Shown: positions 17,961-26,128 of the stretch, piece after piece | Position numbering within the stretch: position 1 is the first letter of the stretch | How the letters are laid out: each line of letters starts with the position of its first letter | Assembly (NCBI GenBank): GCA_945870455.1 | Contig: CAMBSL010000009.1 | Span: 1-49,419, forward strand | DNA from: Pirellula staleyi DSM 6068 | GTDB taxonomy: Bacteria; Planctomycetota; Planctomycetia; Pirellulales; Pirellulaceae | DNA: 49,419 nt | Direction of reading: 5' to 3' | Position numbers and translations under genes: made by a program | The notes under the pieces: generated by a model | The model's input: the letters and a program-made list of their open reading frames with translations, nothing else | What the model was told of the DNA's origin: nothing | Database searches by the model: none

Positions 17961-18953
17961 ATGGGAACGTGCCCTGGAATCACCATTGCGTCTACGGGTT
18001 CCTATGTTCCCGACGCAGTTGTGACCAATGACGACTTGGCATCGTTAGGTTGCGATAGCGACTGGATTATCAAACGAACAGGAATAAGCGAACGCAGAAA
18101 GGCAGCTCCGGGTCAGGCCGCAAGCGATTTGGCGTACGAAGCCATCCACAAGTGCCTCAATAACGCTAATGTTGCAGCCAACGAAGTCGATTTGTTGGTG
18201 TGTGCGACAATGACGCCCGACTTCCTCTCTCCATCCACCGCTTGCATTTTGCAGCGTCGGCTGAACTGCATTGCCCCTGCATTCGACATCAACGCGGCCT
18301 GCGCAGGTTTCATGTACGCGTTGATCACGGCTGCTCAATACGTGCGCAGCGGGATGGCTCGAAACGCTTTGGTGGTCGGAACCGAGGTGATGAGCCGAAC
18401 TGTAGATCGCAGTGATATCAAGACATACCCGTTGTTTGGTGATGGTGCCGGTGTCGCACTTCTTCAACCAAACCACTCCCACGATGGATCGGGAAGTGGG
18501 ATATTGAGTTTCACTCTGGGTTCGCAAGGGGATATTGATGCGTTGTGCATCCCGGGCGGTGGATCGCGTGAACCGTTCACGCCAGACACGCTGGCCAAGG
18601 GCAGACAGTATCTGAAGATGGATGGACGGGCTGTATTTGTTTGGGCGGTGCGTGTCGTTGCGGATAGCATCCATGATGTTTTGGCCGCATCCAACAAAAC
18701 CGCAGCCGACGTGAATCTCGTTGTATTGCATCAAGCAAATATTCGAATCGTGGACGCTGCCGTTAGCTCCTTTGGATTTCCAAAAGACAAGGTGTTTGTC
18801 AATCTCGATAAGGTCGGAAATACGTCGGCCGCAAGCATACCGTTGGCTTTGGATGACGCGAATCGGCAAGGATTGATCAAGCGTGGCGACTTGATACTGA
18901 TGTGCGGTTTTGGCGCCGGCCTGACCTGGGGTACTGCCTTGATTCGCTGGTAG
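17961..18953 (+). CDS. fabH: Beta-ketoacyl-ACP synthase III
   Basis: 330 aa from ATG 17961 (MGTCPGITIASTGSYVPD, the usual FabH start). The frame extends upstream to a TTG at 17901 without family similarity. The catalytic triad is visible: Cys114 in INAACAGFMYA, His257 in VVLHQANIRI and Asn287 in DKVGNTSAASIP. The enzyme starts type II fatty acid synthesis by condensing acyl-CoA with malonyl-ACP. In planctomycetes several FabH paralogues exist, some in other condensation pathways, so a non-housekeeping role is possible. No other fab gene is adjacent. Confidence 0.92.
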   Translation: MGTCPGITIASTGSYVPDAVVTNDDLASLGCDSDWIIKRTGISERRKAAPGQAASDLAYEAIHKCLNNANVAANEVDLLVCATMTPDFLSPSTACILQRRLNCIAPAFDINAACAGFMYALITAAQYVRSGMARNALVVGTEVMSRTVDRSDIKTYPLFGDGAGVALLQPNHSHDGSGSGILSFTLGSQGDIDALCIPGGGSREPFTPDTLAKGRQYLKMDGRAVFVWAVRVVADSIHDVLAASNKTAADVNLVVLHQANIRIVDAAVSSFGFPKDKVFVNLDKVGNTSAASIPLALDDANRQGLIKRGDLILMCGFGAGLTWGTALIRW

Positions 18954-18962
18954 GCTTCCTCT

Positions 18963-19028
18963 AATAGTAGCAGGCACACTCCGTGTGCCGTCCGCAATAG
19001 TAGCAGGCACACTCCGTGTGCCGTCCGC
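18963..19028. repeat. Two perfect 33-bp tandem repeats, each a hairpin
   Basis: 18963-18995 and 18996-19028 are identical. Each holds the palindrome GGCACACtccGTGTGCC. They sit 10 bp after the fabH stop and could act as its 3' structure. A related sequence, GGCACATtccATGTGCC, occurs at 22500. Confidence 0.9.
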
Positions 19029-19051
19029 AATAATGTCATCCCTATTGGGGT

Positions 19052-19486
19052 TCATTTAACCGTTGTTGTCGATTCATTGTTGACCTGATTGATTACGGCA
19101 ACCGCGAGAATCGCTTTCTTCGCGAGACTTGCCAGCCGCACCCACTCTTGATCGCTGTGCAGCAAATCTCCTTCCGGCCCAAACGTGTCGATGTTGGATA
19201 GCCCTAGCGATGCGAGTTTGTTTCCATCGCTTGCACCGCCCGAAGCATTCCAACGAATCGATTGGTCAACCATGGTTCCCGCCTGCTCAACCAACTGCAC
19301 CCAATGGGAAGTCTCCCGCTCGATCGGTTTCGGTGCAGAATTGAGACCGCCGTGCAGTTCCACCGTAGTACCGTTTTCCGGCAAGTTGAACTCTTGGGCA
19401 ATTTTCTGCACTTGCGACTCGACCCATTGCGCATCGCCCTGATCATTTACGCGAACATTGACTCGGCGGAGCCTCGCTTGCATTGA
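19052..19486 (-). pseudogene. C-terminal relic of an M20-family peptidase
   Basis: The minus-strand frame ending at 19052 encodes about 145 residues that look like the last third of an M20 metallopeptidase (carboxypeptidase G2 type): end of the dimerisation domain (RVNVRVND, VQKIAQEFNLPE, TVELHGG) and then SGGASDGNKLASLG and LHSDQEWVRLASL, with the metal-ligand His near the end. The N-terminal catalytic domain, with the HTDTV-type metal motif, is missing. The similarity stops at a 23-bp perfect palindrome (19487-19509). It is therefore a truncated, probably dead gene. Confidence 0.75.
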
Positions 19487-19509
19487 GTTACCAGGCAGAG
19501 CCTGGTAAC
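19487..19509. repeat. Perfect palindrome at the M20 truncation point
   Basis: GTTACCAGGC, then AGA, then GCCTGGTAAC: a 10-bp stem with a 3-base loop, exactly where M20 peptidase similarity ends. Confidence 0.9.
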
Positions 19510-19656
19510 TAGATTTCACAGTGCAACAAAACTTGCAGTGCGTGGGTTTGCTGTCCCGATTCAAAATGAATCCCGAAAATCGCCATTTTTCTATAAATGA
19601 ATTGTAATCTTCCTTAAAAGTGCTCTAATGATCCGATAAGCAACATTGCAGCTCTT

Positions 19657-20336
19657 GTGAATTCGTTTCGCAGTTGGAGAGTAAATGAAGACTTTAGACC
19701 TCAGACCTCAGGCGTTCGTTGTCGTACTCTAAGCCTCTTTGCATTGTCTTGGTTCGCTGCTGTATTACTTGCGCCGCTAACCGGCTTGGCGAGTAAAGCG
19801 ATTGCTCAGGCAACTGAAGGTAACGTGACATTCGATGCATGTTTCGTGAAAGGCGTTCGAATTCCAAGCGTTGGAATAAAATACTCTGTGATCGTGAAGC
19901 TGACGGTTGCGCATCCGGCTTTTGCGAATCCTGCATCCACTGCAACTCTGAAGGTGTCGGACAGCGCTTCGCCACCAACAGCCCATTTAGCGATGGTGGA
20001 ACAGATTGGGTCAAGATTACAGGCGGCGGCCAGGTAGATATGCTAGGAATCAAGACACCTTTCAAGCCATCTAGGCCCACGAATCACACAGGTGATTTCG
20101 TGGAGGAGTTCCGAGTAACCGATTGGGTGTTGGGAATGTCGAACAAGCCATATCGGGTCAAGACCTTTCAAGGCACGCAAGCGGAGCCGATTGTCGATCG
20201 GCTCTATCAGTTGGAAAGCGGTTTCAAACGTTATTCTGTACCATTGAGCAGGTCCGAGTTTAATTTCATGCCTCCCAACATGTGGGTCACCAGCTTTGAT
20301 AGCAAATTCTTTAAGGGAACGTCTCCGAGCCACTAA
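19657..20336 (+). pseudogene. Secreted protein of unknown family, apparently frameshifted
   Basis: From GTG 19657 one frame gives a signal peptide (LSLFALSWFAAVLLAPLTG, cleavage near AIAQ) and beta-rich sequence to about 19960, then continues as poor-quality sequence to a stop at 20035-20037. A second frame is well formed from about 19965 to TAA 20336 (FATNSPFSDGGTDWVKITGG to FKGTSPSH) but has no credible start. Joining them by a one-base shift near 19955-19985 gives one secreted protein of about 225 aa. It may be a real decay event or a sequencing error. Function unknown. Confidence 0.5.
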
Positions 20337-20444
20337 ACGCCTTCGCCACCTTTCTACTGGTAGCGTAATGGGTGAAATGAGAGATATCAAAACAAAACAG
20401 TCCGTTTACTGGTTTCTAAAAATAGTATTTTGAGGGAGATGATC

Positions 20445-20951
20445 ATGATGGTTTGCAAATTTTGGGCTTTTGGTATGAGTGCGTTGCTTTCCGTATTTCT
20501 GCAGAGCGCGTGCTTTGGTCAAGGTCAGTGTGAAGACCCTGCAGGCCATGCGCTCCGAGAACTAACAGATACGGACCTCGCGGGATGGGGGATGGTTTTG
20601 CCGGATGGATTAACGTTTGCGCAGCGAGAGTTTCTTTACGGTTTCACCGCAGACCCCAGTCTGTTCCAAGGGACTTTTATCTACACCAACTTTATGGTGT
20701 CGAATGAGTTTGATGCCTCCATTGATCCAGCCGAGCATTTCGATCGCGAACGCAGCCTTTTTGGTCTAGTTTCATTAGGTAGTTTAGGATACTTTTGGGT
20801 GACGAATGACGAGTTTCATCGAGGTCTAGCGATGACTGCCGAGACCCTCGGTGACCCCAATGTTATGCTCGACGAAACCTATACATTACATGCGTCGATG
20901 AACGCTGCTGGTGATCGTCTCATTTTGTTGTTGACGCCAACTTCGAATTAG
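20445..20951 (+). CDS. Small secreted protein, unknown function
   Basis: 168 aa from ATG 20445. AGGGAG ends 6 bases upstream and supports this start over ATG 20439 or the in-frame TTG at 20430. Signal peptide MMVCKFWAFGMSALLSVFLQ, cleavage near CFGQ. The mature part is acidic and aromatic-rich (LTFAQREFLYGFTADPS, YFWVTNDEFHRGLAM). No domain recognised. Confidence 0.65.
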   Translation: MMVCKFWAFGMSALLSVFLQSACFGQGQCEDPAGHALRELTDTDLAGWGMVLPDGLTFAQREFLYGFTADPSLFQGTFIYTNFMVSNEFDASIDPAEHFDRERSLFGLVSLGSLGYFWVTNDEFHRGLAMTAETLGDPNVMLDETYTLHASMNAAGDRLILLLTPTSN

Positions 20952-21002
20952 TTGTGCGACGCTCCGCGTCGCAAGAATCACAACGGCGAAGCGTCGTCCA
21001 AC
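20951..21002. repeat. Nested inverted repeat (GACGCTCCGCGTC type)
   Basis: Arms GTTGTGCGACGCTCCGC (20951-20967) and GCGAAGCGTCGTCCAAC (20986-21002) pair with few mismatches; inside the left part TGCGACGctccGCGTCGCA forms its own hairpin. A related TACGACGCGGAGCGTCGTA occurs at 36585-36603. It sits directly after the stop of the secreted protein gene. Confidence 0.8.
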
Positions 21003-21039
21003 TTAGTAACACAATCCTGTCAAACAAAGGGATCAGGGA

Positions 21040-21645
21040 GTGCATCATTCTGTTCGGTTGCTAGCCGTCTTCTTCGTTGCCTTTAGTTGGCTCTTCGCAA
21101 CCGCATTTGCCATCGTTAATGCACAGGAATCATCGCCAGTCGTTTTGAAACTGATTGCAGAAAAGAAGTTTGCTGAGGCAGAGCAATGGATTGACAAGCA
21201 GTTGGTCCAGCATCCTGAGTCATCGGATTTGCTTGCCCTGCATGTTAAGTTAGGGATGGTGGTTGCACAGGCTGAGCGTAGTCCCGACCGCGGGGCAGTT
21301 CTGATCAAGAGCAAGCTCGGTCAGTTGATCGATGCCCCAACCTTAAACGCGTTACACTCTTGGATAGCCGCCCAAGGACTCCATGAATTGCTTCGTATCG
21401 AACAATCCGCAGGCGCAGTCTCGCCGATGGATGAACTGACACGGAGGTTGCTAGTACGACTAAGAAGCTTATTTTTAAATGAAGCCTCACCTGCCTACGA
21501 AAGCGTGTTGCGAACCACCGTTGAGCGACTGGTTTGGCTGGACCGATTTGAAGACGCGAAGACGCTTCTCGACGAGGAAATGAGTGCGTTGAAGCCCGTC
21601 GTTTTTCGTCAGCGACTTTATATCGTTCGCGACTTGCAAGCATAG
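21040..21645 (+). CDS. Secreted helical (TPR-like) protein, perhaps the N-terminal half of a split gene
   Basis: 201 aa from GTG 21040. Signal peptide MHHSVRLLAVFFVAFSWLF, cleavage near VNAQ. The rest is helical repeats with TPR-like spacing (IAEKKFAEAEQWIDKQL, LDRFEDAKTLLDEEM). The stop (21643-21645) is two bases before the ATG of the next frame, whose thioredoxin-like product lacks a signal peptide. Planctomycetes have secreted proteins of TPR plus thioredoxin layout, so a frameshift splitting one gene is plausible; an operon of two genes is the alternative. Confidence 0.6.
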   Translation: MHHSVRLLAVFFVAFSWLFATAFAIVNAQESSPVVLKLIAEKKFAEAEQWIDKQLVQHPESSDLLALHVKLGMVVAQAERSPDRGAVLIKSKLGQLIDAPTLNALHSWIAAQGLHELLRIEQSAGAVSPMDELTRRLLVRLRSLFLNEASPAYESVLRTTVERLVWLDRFEDAKTLLDEEMSALKPVVFRQRLYIVRDLQA

Positions 21646-21647
21646 CC

Positions 21648-22448
21648 ATGATTGCGACTCAAATCATGGTTCAAGTATTTCCGGATTACATCGACCAACT
21701 CATCGAACACATTTCCGATGCACTTGCGGCGGCTGAGCCCAGTTCCACGGAGTTTGAAACGTTTCTTCGATTCGAAAGATCAATCGTCCTTGCCATGGCA
21801 ATGAATTCGCCCAACAAAGCGCAGCCGCAACTCACTAAAATGTTGTCCGGTTTTGAACGCTTTCGAGGGAACTTGAGCCAAGAAACGCAAGACAACTTCC
21901 AACGGATGGCCGGGTTACTGACACGTGCAGTGAAGAAATCCGAGGAAACGATGAGGATCATTGGAAGCGATGCCAAAGGAATTCAGTTTGCCAAGATCAT
22001 TGATTTCCGAACGCAAGCCGACACGCAGGCAAGCACGGAGATACGCGCACTGGCCAAGGATCGCTACACGGTTGTTTTTTTCTGGTCCGTTGCTTCCGAG
22101 GAAAATCTACGGCAACTTAGACTGTTACAACGCTGGTATCAAAAGTGCGATATGACAAGAGTGCAAGTGGTGGCAGCGACACGGTTCAACAACTATCGAT
22201 GGAGCGAACCATTCCAGCTTGGGGTTGCTGCCAAGAACGGTTCTGGTTCGAATGACGAGGAGATCAAAATGCTGGAGATCATTCAAGAGAAGTTTGGTCT
22301 AAGCTATCCGATGGCGGTTGTCGAAAGTGTTTCACCGCAGATTCCAAAAACGGGATTACTATTGCTATCCCCGAACGCGACCATCGTCGACGCGTTGCAG
22401 ATGGAATCGCAGTCTTTGCGAACAATCGATTCGATGATACGCAGATAG
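21648..22448 (+). CDS. Thioredoxin-like (TlpA-fold) protein without CxxC
   Basis: 266 aa. Residues 1-110 are helical. From about 130, DRYTVVFFWSVASEENLRQL has the shape of a TlpA/AhpC-type thioredoxin strand and loop, with SVAS where redox-active members have CxxC. Later strands (RVQVVAATRF, GLSYPMAVVE, TGLLLLSPNATIVD) complete the fold. Redox chemistry is therefore unlikely. There is no export signal although relatives are secreted, which supports the idea that it continues the frame before it. Confidence 0.6.
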   Translation: MIATQIMVQVFPDYIDQLIEHISDALAAAEPSSTEFETFLRFERSIVLAMAMNSPNKAQPQLTKMLSGFERFRGNLSQETQDNFQRMAGLLTRAVKKSEETMRIIGSDAKGIQFAKIIDFRTQADTQASTEIRALAKDRYTVVFFWSVASEENLRQLRLLQRWYQKCDMTRVQVVAATRFNNYRWSEPFQLGVAAKNGSGSNDEEIKMLEIIQEKFGLSYPMAVVESVSPQIPKTGLLLLSPNATIVDALQMESQSLRTIDSMIRR

Positions 22449-22469
22449 GCAATTGCCCTTGCCCAGCCT

Positions 22470-22593
22470 TGACACAGCTGACCAAAGTCAAAGTAGTAGG
22501 CACATTCCATGTGCCGTCCACCTAGAATCCTGGCAAACGCTTGACTGCGAACGGCACGGCGGAGCGTGCCTGCACCTTTTGACGGCTGTGTCA
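22470..22593. repeat. Composite inverted repeat between the thioredoxin-like gene and deoC
   Basis: Outer arms TGACACAGC (22470-22478) and GCTGTGTCA (22585-22593). Inside are GGCACATtccATGTGCC (22499-22515) and GGCACGGCGGAGCGTGCC (22553-22570), the same palindrome class as the 18963 tandem repeat. Located in the convergent space after both genes, so a terminator-like role is possible. Confidence 0.7.
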
Positions 22594-22689
22594 GCCTTAC
22601 GTCGTTAGTGGAGAGCGTACCAACGACTGTTGGTCGGTTTCAACCCGGCGCGATCTACCTTGAATCTACTTCGATTCGACCTCGTCGCA

Positions 22690-23421
22690 CTAATAGTTGG
22701 ACGCGGCTGATGCGGCGACAATCGGGCCGATGGGAGGCAGGCCAAGTCGGTTACGCACTTCGCCCAGCATCTCAGATGTTCGAGATGAACCGACGCGTGT
22801 TACTCCCATGCTCCAAACCTTGATCAACGCATCGCAATCGCGAATGCCGCCAGCTGCTTTGACTTGAACCGGGGCCTTGACGTTGTCGAGCATGAGTTGC
22901 AAGTCTTCCATGGTGGCTCCCCCCGTGCCATAGCCGGTGCTTGTTTTCACCCAGTCCGCTTGCGACGCACAGCAAATCTTGCAAAGCCGGATCTTCTGTT
23001 CCGAGTTGAGGTAGCAGTTTTCGAAAATGACTTTCACTCGTCGATTGGCAACATGGGCCATCTTGACTATCGCATCAATTTCCTGCTCTACGAGTTTCCA
23101 GTTTCCGCTCAAGACAGCGCTGATGTTGGTCACCATATCCAATTCGAGGCAACCCTCCTCGATCAACCGTTCCGCTTCGAAGAGCTTGGTTCGTGTTGCG
23201 TGTCCCCCATGTGGGAACCCTACCGTGCTGCTAGGGGCGACGGTTGTTCCAGCCAAAAGTTCCGCGCATCGCTTGTGATAGTAAGGCATTATGCAGACAC
23301 TTCCGACGTCGTGCGCGATTGCAAGCTGTATACCGGCTTCTAGTTGCTCGTTCGTAAAGGTTGGGTTGAGCAACGAGTGGTCGATCATCTTGGACAAGTC
23401 AGCATACTGAAAACTAGACAT
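22690..23421 (-). CDS. deoC: Deoxyribose-phosphate aldolase
   Basis: Cleaves 2-deoxyribose 5-phosphate to glyceraldehyde 3-phosphate and acetaldehyde. 243 aa, normal for the family. Schiff-base Lys159 is in ADWVKTSTGYGTGGAT. Lys188 in VQVKAAGGIRD and Asp95 in ELDMVTN complete the catalytic set. The final phosphate-binding loop reads RVGSSRT. Start MSSFQYADLSKMIDHSLLNP matches DeoC N-termini. It is alone, with no pup, deoA or deoD neighbour. Confidence 0.95.
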   Translation of the reverse strand: MSSFQYADLSKMIDHSLLNPTFTNEQLEAGIQLAIAHDVGSVCIMPYYHKRCAELLAGTTVAPSSTVGFPHGGHATRTKLFEAERLIEEGCLELDMVTNISAVLSGNWKLVEQEIDAIVKMAHVANRRVKVIFENCYLNSEQKIRLCKICCASQADWVKTSTGYGTGGATMEDLQLMLDNVKAPVQVKAAGGIRDCDALIKVWSMGVTRVGSSRTSEMLGEVRNRLGLPPIGPIVAASAASNY

Positions 23422-23437
23422 TCTGAGTGGCTTTCAA

Positions 23438-23551
23438 GGCTTTTGATTTAGTGAAGTCGTTATTGGGTAATGGCGGTACAACGGACTTCCAAGTCAGTCA
23501 ATGGGGAATTCGGCGGACTAGGAAGTACGTCGTACCATTAAATCAACAGCC
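23438..23551. mobile_element. MITE-like palindromic element, copy 1 (114 bp)
   Basis: Outer arms GGCTTTTGATTTAGTG and CATTAAATCAACAGCC pair, as do inner arms GGTACAACGGACTTCC and GGAAGTACGTCGTACC, around an AATGGGGAATTCG loop. An extra AAGTCGTTATTGGGTAATGGC lies on the left only. The same plan recurs at 35853-35968. No coding capacity. It is 17 bp upstream of the deoC start. Confidence 0.75.
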
Positions 23552-23667
23552 CGTTAAGCGAGGAGCCGACTGCAACCCCTCGCTCACGGGCTCGGGCTAG
23601 CAAATTATAGCCTATCCGCGACCGTTGAGTGGAGACCGCACCTGATGCTGAGCAAAAGGCGACACTC

Positions 23668-24663
23668 TCAGGCCTGGATCTTCATCATGCAACTGCAATC
23701 GAGGTTTTCTTTGACGGCAGGTTTTTGCGTCAGATTCATGACTTCCAGTCGTTGCCGCCGCGAACCAAGGCAGACTGCACAGCTTCCAGCCAGCTGCTCC
23801 AGATCCCAAAGATCGGCGGTAACGATCATCTTGTCAAAACAGGCGATCGCTCGTTCCAAGCCGTCTTCAAGCTGCCCGAGGGATGGCGCAAAGAACAGTT
23901 TTTTTTCCGTGAGCCACTCCATGGACCCGTTGCCGGCCCTCGTCGGAATGATGCTGCAATGCCGCACTCCATTTGTGTTTGCAAACTCAAGAGTTCTGAG
24001 CACCCATTCGACGGACTGCTCTGGAAGAGTCCCCGGAGGTTGCAACAAAACGAAAGCCCGTCGATCGATTCCCAAGGCGTCCAAGTGCTGGCAAGCGTCC
24101 GAAAAATCGCGAAGCGAAAATTCTTTGTTGAGTAGAGTCACACTCGTCGGATGAATGGTCTCCAACCCCATTGCGACTTCGAGCGTTCCATTGAACATTG
24201 CGTCGAATTCCGCAATCGAATGGTTGAGGAACCGAGGATGATTTTCCACAATGACACGCTCAAAAGCTTGGCAGAGGTCTGCGATTTTTGGCAAATCAAC
24301 ACGTGGAATGCTCCGGGAATCAAAAAAATTGCTTGCGTTATACAGCTTGATCCAAGGGCTGGCGGGATAGTGCTGCAATGCCCATTCGAGTTGTGTGACG
24401 ACATTCCCAGGCTCGGTTGGGGTGGAAAGGGTGTATTTCCAAAGGTCGCACATCGTGCAACAAAAGGAACATTCGGCCCCCGTTAAAAATACGGTCTGCA
24501 CCTCAACTTGAGTCTCTTTGCTAGCCGGTTCCTGCTCGCAAAGCACGGCGCTGGGTCGTCGAGGATCTAAGTTCAATCGCGCACCGCGACGAGCCTTGAC
24601 TTGAAAGCGACTCAGGCCCGAAAGAACTTCTTGACTTAGGTGCATGCTATCCACTTGACTCAT
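23668..24663 (-). CDS. Radical SAM protein, RaSEA-like (TIGR01210-type)
   Basis: 331 aa from ATG 24663 (a GTG at 24669 would add two residues). The 4Fe-4S motif is C-x3-C-x2-C: Cys65, Cys69 and Cys72 in GAECSFCCTMCDLWKYT. Next come KLYNASNFFD, VIVENHPRF, LEVAMGLETIHP and IIPTRAGNGSMEWL, which I recognise as the pattern of the archaeosine synthase radical SAM subunit family (RaSEA) and its bacterial relatives. A C-terminal cysteine group (GSCAVCLGSRRQR, LDCSCMM) may bind a second cluster or zinc. Bacteria do not make archaeosine, so the substrate is open. It follows the asparagine-synthetase-like gene, with a chained mini-ORF repeat between. Confidence 0.82.
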   Translation of the reverse strand: MSQVDSMHLSQEVLSGLSRFQVKARRGARLNLDPRRPSAVLCEQEPASKETQVEVQTVFLTGAECSFCCTMCDLWKYTLSTPTEPGNVVTQLEWALQHYPASPWIKLYNASNFFDSRSIPRVDLPKIADLCQAFERVIVENHPRFLNHSIAEFDAMFNGTLEVAMGLETIHPTSVTLLNKEFSLRDFSDACQHLDALGIDRRAFVLLQPPGTLPEQSVEWVLRTLEFANTNGVRHCSIIPTRAGNGSMEWLTEKKLFFAPSLGQLEDGLERAIACFDKMIVTADLWDLEQLAGSCAVCLGSRRQRLEVMNLTQKPAVKENLDCSCMMKIQA

Positions 24664-24738
24664 GAACACACTTGACTCATGAACACACTCGACTCATGAA
24701 GACGCTCGACTCATGAAGACACTCGACTCATGAAGACA
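24654..24738 (-). repeat. 5 x 17-bp tandem repeat forming ATGA-linked mini-ORFs before the radical SAM gene
   Basis: Units 24654-24670, 24671-24687, 24688-24704, 24705-24721 and 24722-24738. On the minus strand each unit has TTCATGAGTC. Since 17 leaves remainder 2 on division by 3, the TGA inside each ATGA is in frame with the ATG of the unit before it. ATGs at 24731, 24714, 24697 and 24680 thus open four 6-codon ORFs, each ending on the next ATGA, the last on the gene's own ATG (24663). Confidence 0.92.
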
Positions 24739-24743
24739 CTGGG

Positions 24744-26078
24744 TCAAGCGGTCGCCCAGCGATCTAGAAACGCTTGGCGGTATTCCGATTCGTCGCTAGG
24801 GAACAATTCTGCAAAGCGTTGCTTGTTGATCGCCCCGTGTTGGAAACGTCGTTTCTGAAAAACCGGCATATCGAAACCTGTGACCGACTTGATTCCGCTG
24901 CGGACGACTTCGCCCTTTAATGCATACAATTTCGCATGATCCCACTGCGTCAAATCAATGAACGGGATCGATTCTGCAACCTCGATGACTTGCGGCAGTG
25001 CAAACGGGCTAAAACCGCTGAATCCGAGGGCGATTGCAGGTGCTGAGGTTCGTACGTGCCCTCGGCTTTGGCCACCGCTATGCACGAGCGAATGCTTGAT
25101 GGCGTGAACTCCCCAGCCTTCTTGGTATAGCATCAAATTGTTGAGTACGCTGCGAATGGTCAGTTCCGGGTTATCCTCGATGGGGTAGTCCTTGAGATTC
25201 TCGTCCCCACCATCCCCATCGACAAGGTACTTCCAGTCCGGGTAGCGTTTTCGAACTCCCTGACAGACTGCGATCGCCATCGTGGCGCTTTGGATATCGA
25301 GGGGCTTGTAGTCTTCTACGACCCGAACGGCATGCCGCCAATCCAAGTCCGATGCAGTGCACTCGATCGTTTCCCAAAGCATTTCCAACTGCATTTGTTT
25401 AACAAATTGATGCGCCTGGGCTGAATCCTCGGCAACGCCATCCACTTGCAATGTGAACGCCTTGAGCCGCGCGGGCGACTCTCCACGTTTGAGCAAACGA
25501 TCGTAGATTGCCAAGAGCACTGCGCCGCTGTCGATGCCACCTGAAAAAAGCACACCGATGCCAGCTGTCTTTGGAATGCGATCTAGCCATTGATCGCATG
25601 CATTCGAAAGCTGGCCAATGTATTTTTGACCGATCCATTCAATATCGCTCGGTAATGCATTGCGTTCCGGTGTAAAAAAACGATCGTAGCGAGGATTTGG
25701 GTCAGGGCAACCGACCAACTCAATCTGAACCACATAATGGGCCGGAACGGTGCGCGTGTACGAAGGGTGGAACTGATCCGACAGCCCCTCTTTGTCCAGT
25801 GCGTCGCGAAGCTCCTCCATGCGTTCGGCGATGAACAGGCATGGCCCATCCACTTTCTTGGCCAAAAAATAGCGCATCGTCCTTCCAATCGATCTGGCCA
25901 TGCGGACAATGCGTCCCGAAGTGGCCGCGATGGCGAACTGTCCTTGAATCTTTGCAACTTGTGCAGGTTCACCACTGGCGACAAGCTCGACGGCCTGTTC
26001 GTACGATTGATTCAGCAAATGATTGCCGTCGGGCCGCATTAGATTGACGACACGATGCAGATAGGTTGAAGAAGTCAT
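24744..26078 (-). CDS. Asparagine synthetase-like protein (degenerate glutaminase domain plus ATP-pyrophosphatase)
   Basis: 444 aa from ATG 26078. An upstream in-frame start at 26159 would overlap the thioesterase gene by 31 bp. The N-terminal 150 residues resemble the class II glutaminase fold (GQFAIAATSGRIVRMARSIG, RTMRYFLAKK, LFIAERMEEL) but there is no Cys2 nucleophile. The C-terminal synthetase domain has the PP-loop SGGIDSG (179-185) and LVDGDGGDENLKDYP. It likely adenylates a carboxylate using ammonia or an amine from another source. The neighbouring radical SAM gene suggests a shared biosynthetic or RNA-modification task; this is inference. Confidence 0.82.
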   Translation of the reverse strand: MTSSTYLHRVVNLMRPDGNHLLNQSYEQAVELVASGEPAQVAKIQGQFAIAATSGRIVRMARSIGRTMRYFLAKKVDGPCLFIAERMEELRDALDKEGLSDQFHPSYTRTVPAHYVVQIELVGCPDPNPRYDRFFTPERNALPSDIEWIGQKYIGQLSNACDQWLDRIPKTAGIGVLFSGGIDSGAVLLAIYDRLLKRGESPARLKAFTLQVDGVAEDSAQAHQFVKQMQLEMLWETIECTASDLDWRHAVRVVEDYKPLDIQSATMAIAVCQGVRKRYPDWKYLVDGDGGDENLKDYPIEDNPELTIRSVLNNLMLYQEGWGVHAIKHSLVHSGGQSRGHVRTSAPAIALGFSGFSPFALPQVIEVAESIPFIDLTQWDHAKLYALKGEVVRSGIKSVTGFDMPVFQKRRFQHGAINKQRFAELFPSDESEYRQAFLDRWATA

Positions 26079-26128
26079 TTGGTGGAATAGCCTAGCGGTA
26101 AAAGGATTCGCGGCGACCTTTTTAAAGT

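Noticed and set aside
18045..19055. 336-codon minus-strand frame
   Set aside because: Antisense to fabH and extended through the 33-bp tandem repeats; low-quality sequence.
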